From: Cyclobacterium lianum
Lineage (GTDB): Bacteria > Bacteroidota > Bacteroidia > Cytophagales > Cyclobacteriaceae
Reading direction: 5' to 3'
DNA length: 64,000 bases
Assembly: GCF_900143075.1 (NCBI RefSeq)
Contig: NZ_FRCY01000002.1
Location: 186,001 to 250,000 of the forward strand
Part shown: one piece after another, positions 61,785-64,000 of the stretch
Position numbering within the stretch: the stretch's first letter is position 1
How the letters are laid out: each line of letters begins with the position of its first letter
The notes under the pieces: model-generated
What the model was told of the DNA's origin: nothing
What the model saw: only the letters and a program-made list of their open reading frames with translations
Database searches by the model: none
Translations under genes and position numbers: made by a program

Positions 61785-63071
61785 TTAAATGTGATGATGA
61801 TAACTTTCCTCCAACATAGGGTGGTTTTTAGGTATCAAAGGTTTTTTGGCCAGATTGCTCAGCGCGACAAATGCGAAGGCAGCCCCGTACACCAGCAACA
61901 TACCCAATTCCATCAGTCCAAGGCCTCCGTTGTGACCGAGTGTTCCGGGCTGTACCATCAGGAAGAAATCTACCCAGTGGCCGAAAATAATCAGGGTACA
62001 AACCAATTTCAGGAATATATTGTGCCTTTTTGCATCTCTTGTCATAAGAACAAGGAAGGGTAAAACAAAGTTTAGTACAATATTTACAAATATATACGGT
62101 CCATACACGTCACTGGAAAGCCTTTCCAGAAAGTATACTGACTCCTCCGGAATATTGGCGTAATAGATCAAAAGGAACTGAGAAAACCAGATATAGGTCC
62201 AGAAAATTGAGAAAGCAAAGACAAATTTTCCCAGATCGTGGATGTGATTCTGATTGACCATTTCCAGGTATCCCTGATCCTTCAGGAAAATGGTCACCAG
62301 GGTAATGGCGGAAAGGCCTGCTACAAACCAGGATGCAAATACATACCAGCCGAATAGGGTGGAAAACCAGTGAGTGTCGATTGACAACACCCAATCCCAG
62401 GCACTTACTGAAGAGGAAACAGCAAAGAAAACCAGAAAAATGGCAGACCATTTTCTGGTCGTGTACCAGTAGGAGGTGCCTCCTTTGATATCCTCTTCAA
62501 AAGAGAGGTTCTTCAATTTATTGAAGAAGAAAATCCAGAATCCAAAAAACAAGACCATCCTCAGGATGTAGAATATGGGGAAACTACCTTTCTCCATGGG
62601 CCAGTAAAAAAAGTTGCCTTTACCGTCAATGATCCGGTCATATTGAGGATCTGTAATATCAAAAATATAGCTGTGTGTCCAGTGGAAAAGATCATGACTG
62701 GCGATAAAGAAAGTTGCCAGCATCAATACTGCAGCTATCGGCAGCCAATTACCAAAGGAGATCATGATCCTCAGCAAAGCTGTGGACCAGCCTGCCTGGG
62801 CCGCATACTGAATGGCAAAGAAAAACACCCCGATAATGGCGATACCCGTGAAATACACATTGTTGATCCACAGATTAGCAAATAACCGCTTGCTCCAGTG
62901 AAACGCATGGCCTGCTTCCTCACCGGCTTCGTGATGTCCTCCCATAGCAGCGGCAATAATACCAATCAGCAAAAGTAGGGCACCCAGACCACCCAGGAAA
63001 AAGATAACTTTTTTTACCGCTGCGGTAAAATCAAATTTTTGATCCAAATTATAGTTGCTTGCCTGTGCCAT
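61785..63071 (-). CDS. actF: Alternative complex III integral membrane subunit ActF
   Basis: This 428-residue protein has about ten membrane helices and belongs to the NrfD-like/ActF group of quinol:cytochrome c oxidoreductase. FHWSKRLFANLWINNVYF, ASHDLFHWTHSYIFD and YWYTTRKWSAIFLVFFA are characteristic blocks. ActF contributes to quinol-side structure and proton paths. Its ATG overlaps the actE stop by one base (TAATG). It comes directly before the oxidase genes, as in organisms where both form a supercomplex. Confidence 0.95.
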   Translation of the reverse strand: MAQASNYNLDQKFDFTAAVKKVIFFLGGLGALLLLIGIIAAAMGGHHEAGEEAGHAFHWSKRLFANLWINNVYFTGIAIIGVFFFAIQYAAQAGWSTALLRIMISFGNWLPIAAVLMLATFFIASHDLFHWTHSYIFDITDPQYDRIIDGKGNFFYWPMEKGSFPIFYILRMVLFFGFWIFFFNKLKNLSFEEDIKGGTSYWYTTRKWSAIFLVFFAVSSSVSAWDWVLSIDTHWFSTLFGWYVFASWFVAGLSAITLVTIFLKDQGYLEMVNQNHIHDLGKFVFAFSIFWTYIWFSQFLLIYYANIPEESVYFLERLSSDVYGPYIFVNIVLNFVLPFLVLMTRDAKRHNIFLKLVCTLIIFGHWVDFFLMVQPGTLGHNGGLGLMELGMLLVYGAAFAFVALSNLAKKPLIPKNHPMLEESYHHHI

Positions 63072-63697
63072 TATTGTGCTTGAATTTCTTGTTTAACATA
63101 GTGAACAATTTTCCAACGCCTGTCTGCCGGAATCTGAGATCCATGAGCACCCATCCTGCCTTTACCATGGGTGATGACGTGGAAAATATGCCCATCAGGC
63201 AAACCCAAATAGGCTCCACCTTTCAGGTTGGCAACCCCGCCAATAACTTCACCGACTTTACCATCGCCTTCTCCACCGGCCCCGTGGCAGGCAGAACAAT
63301 ACTGGATGTACAATTGCTGTCCTTCTGCAAGCACCTGATCATTGAGCTCTATGGGGTTTTCCACAAGCGCAGCACCTTCCAGATCCGCTACCCGTAACCT
63401 GTAGGGAAGCATACCATCCTCGTTTCTGGGTACCGTGTTGGCCACGGGCTCGCGCATGTTCATTCCATTTGGATTGTGCGGATTACTGTTGTAAAACTCT
63501 CCCTTTTCATCTTCCCGGTTAGAAAGCCACATGCCTTCTTCCTCATCTCTGATTTGGGTCAATGGCTCGTAAGGGACAGAATGGTACATCTGCGGGGCAT
63601 ATTCCGTGCCCGGATAGTCTCCATCAGCTTTACAGGAAACCAATCCCAGCATGATGCTGCCAACAGCTACTGAATATATAGATACTACTCTTTTCAT
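63071..63697 (-). CDS. actE: Alternative complex III cytochrome c lipoprotein ActE
   Basis: This 208-residue lipoprotein has a signal peptide with lipobox LVSC (C22). The single heme site is CSACH with C134, C137 and H138, and M182 in GRMGAHG is the probable sixth ligand. ActE accepts electrons within the Act complex and may pass them to the oxidase. The extended N-terminal region before the heme domain (DYPGTEYAPQMYHSVPYEPL) is typical of Act cytochromes. It follows actD by 14 bases. Confidence 0.95.
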   Translation of the reverse strand: MKRVVSIYSVAVGSIMLGLVSCKADGDYPGTEYAPQMYHSVPYEPLTQIRDEEEGMWLSNREDEKGEFYNSNPHNPNGMNMREPVANTVPRNEDGMLPYRLRVADLEGAALVENPIELNDQVLAEGQQLYIQYCSACHGAGGEGDGKVGEVIGGVANLKGGAYLGLPDGHIFHVITHGKGRMGAHGSQIPADRRWKIVHYVKQEIQAQ

Positions 63698-63711
63698 TTG
63701 CTCCTGATTAC

Positions 63712-64000
63712 TTATTCAAAACTTTTACTGTTTACTTCGGTAGCACCAGAGGCTTTCAGGGCACTCTTGATCTGCTCCAGGTCAACTGAACCATTGCTGG
63801 CAATATCTATGGCCATGACATGCTTGTCATCCGTACTTCTCAAATCAAAAATTCGGGGCTGCCCCCATGGCTTGAGATTACTACTGATCATGAACACTCC
63901 CACCATACCAAAGGCTGCCAGTAAGACGGTGAGTTCGAAAGTTACCGGTATAAAATCGGGAAATGCGGCATGGTCTTTACCACCGATGATCATTGGCCAG
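63712..64000 (-). CDS. actD: Alternative complex III subunit ActD, C-terminal part
   Basis: This is the last 96 residues of a protein that continues past the right edge. The visible part has IIGGKDHAAFPDFIPVTFEL followed by a membrane helix (VLLAAFGMVGVFMI) and a soluble tail ending EVNSKSFE. The DUF3341 pattern (GGK...PxFIPxTFEL) and its place before actE identify ActD, a two-helix subunit of the Act complex. The N-terminal half lies outside the window, as do ActA, ActB and ActC. Confidence 0.92.
   Translation of the reverse strand, partial: WPMIIGGKDHAAFPDFIPVTFELTVLLAAFGMVGVFMISSNLKPWGQPRIFDLRSTDDKHVMAIDIASNGSVDLEQIKSALKASGATEVNSKSFE

Overview
The window is ordinary bacterial chromosome, densely coded and mostly on the minus strand. 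It points to the phylum Bacteroidota, probably class Cytophagia near Cyclobacteriaceae. The evidence is a SusC/SusD pair, gldB, an alternative complex III (Act) cluster joined to an aa3-type oxidase, the long form of IspG, promoter boxes of the TAnnTTTG type, and almost no Shine-Dalgarno sequences. I cannot name a genus. I see no tRNA, rRNA, CRISPR array, insertion sequence or phage gene.

Layout. 1-900: edge of a HupE/UreJ-like gene and a divergent DUF6702 gene. 996-5400: a SusC/SusD outer-membrane uptake pair behind a long AT-rich leader. 5930-7558: an RNA 2',3'-cyclic phosphodiesterase and a tandem universal stress protein. 7555-23036: an extracellular polysaccharide locus. It holds a priming sugar transferase with a methyltransferase, a lone plus-strand methyltransferase, and a ten-gene tightly coupled run: export SLBB protein, chain-length protein, flippase, GT2, polymerase, GT4, acetyltransferase, methyltransferase, GT4, GT4. 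23326-25921: a triple-fasciclin lipoprotein and gldB. 25901-29587: GT4, asparagine synthase and endonuclease III, probably an outlying part of the polysaccharide locus. 29713-34736: an ECF sigma factor with a small overlapping partner, then a 1316-residue membrane protein with two predicted extracellular sensor regions and a degenerate ATPase-like cytosolic part. 34878-40886: a rhamnoside locus (L-rhamnose mutarotase, GH106-type hydrolase, GntR regulator with a clear palindromic operator, NCS1-type permease and a 63-residue membrane protein). 41243-45985: SlyD-like isomerase, then an SDR-ispG-DUF6728-MmcQ-ABC ATPase run. 46062-53302: a large uncharacterised outer-membrane barrel protein and a large NtrY-like sensor kinase. 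53427-64000: respiratory genes, read from the right: ActD, ActE, ActF, oxidase subunits II and I, heme A synthase, heme O synthase, two subunit III proteins, subunit IV, then (after a terminator) SCO, DUF420 and a small CxxC membrane protein.

How parts work together. The polysaccharide genes form a complete Wzx/Wzy-type pathway: priming, glycosyl transfer, methyl and acetyl decoration, flipping, polymerisation, length control and export. The respiratory block encodes quinol to oxygen electron transfer plus heme A and copper-centre assembly. The rhamnoside block looks like a self-regulated unit that cleaves a terminal rhamnose and imports or epimerises a product. No gene in the window looks like a wholly new system. 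The least explained parts are the 1316-residue sensor/ATPase-like protein, the permease with its coupled mini-protein, and the barrel protein next to the sensor kinase.
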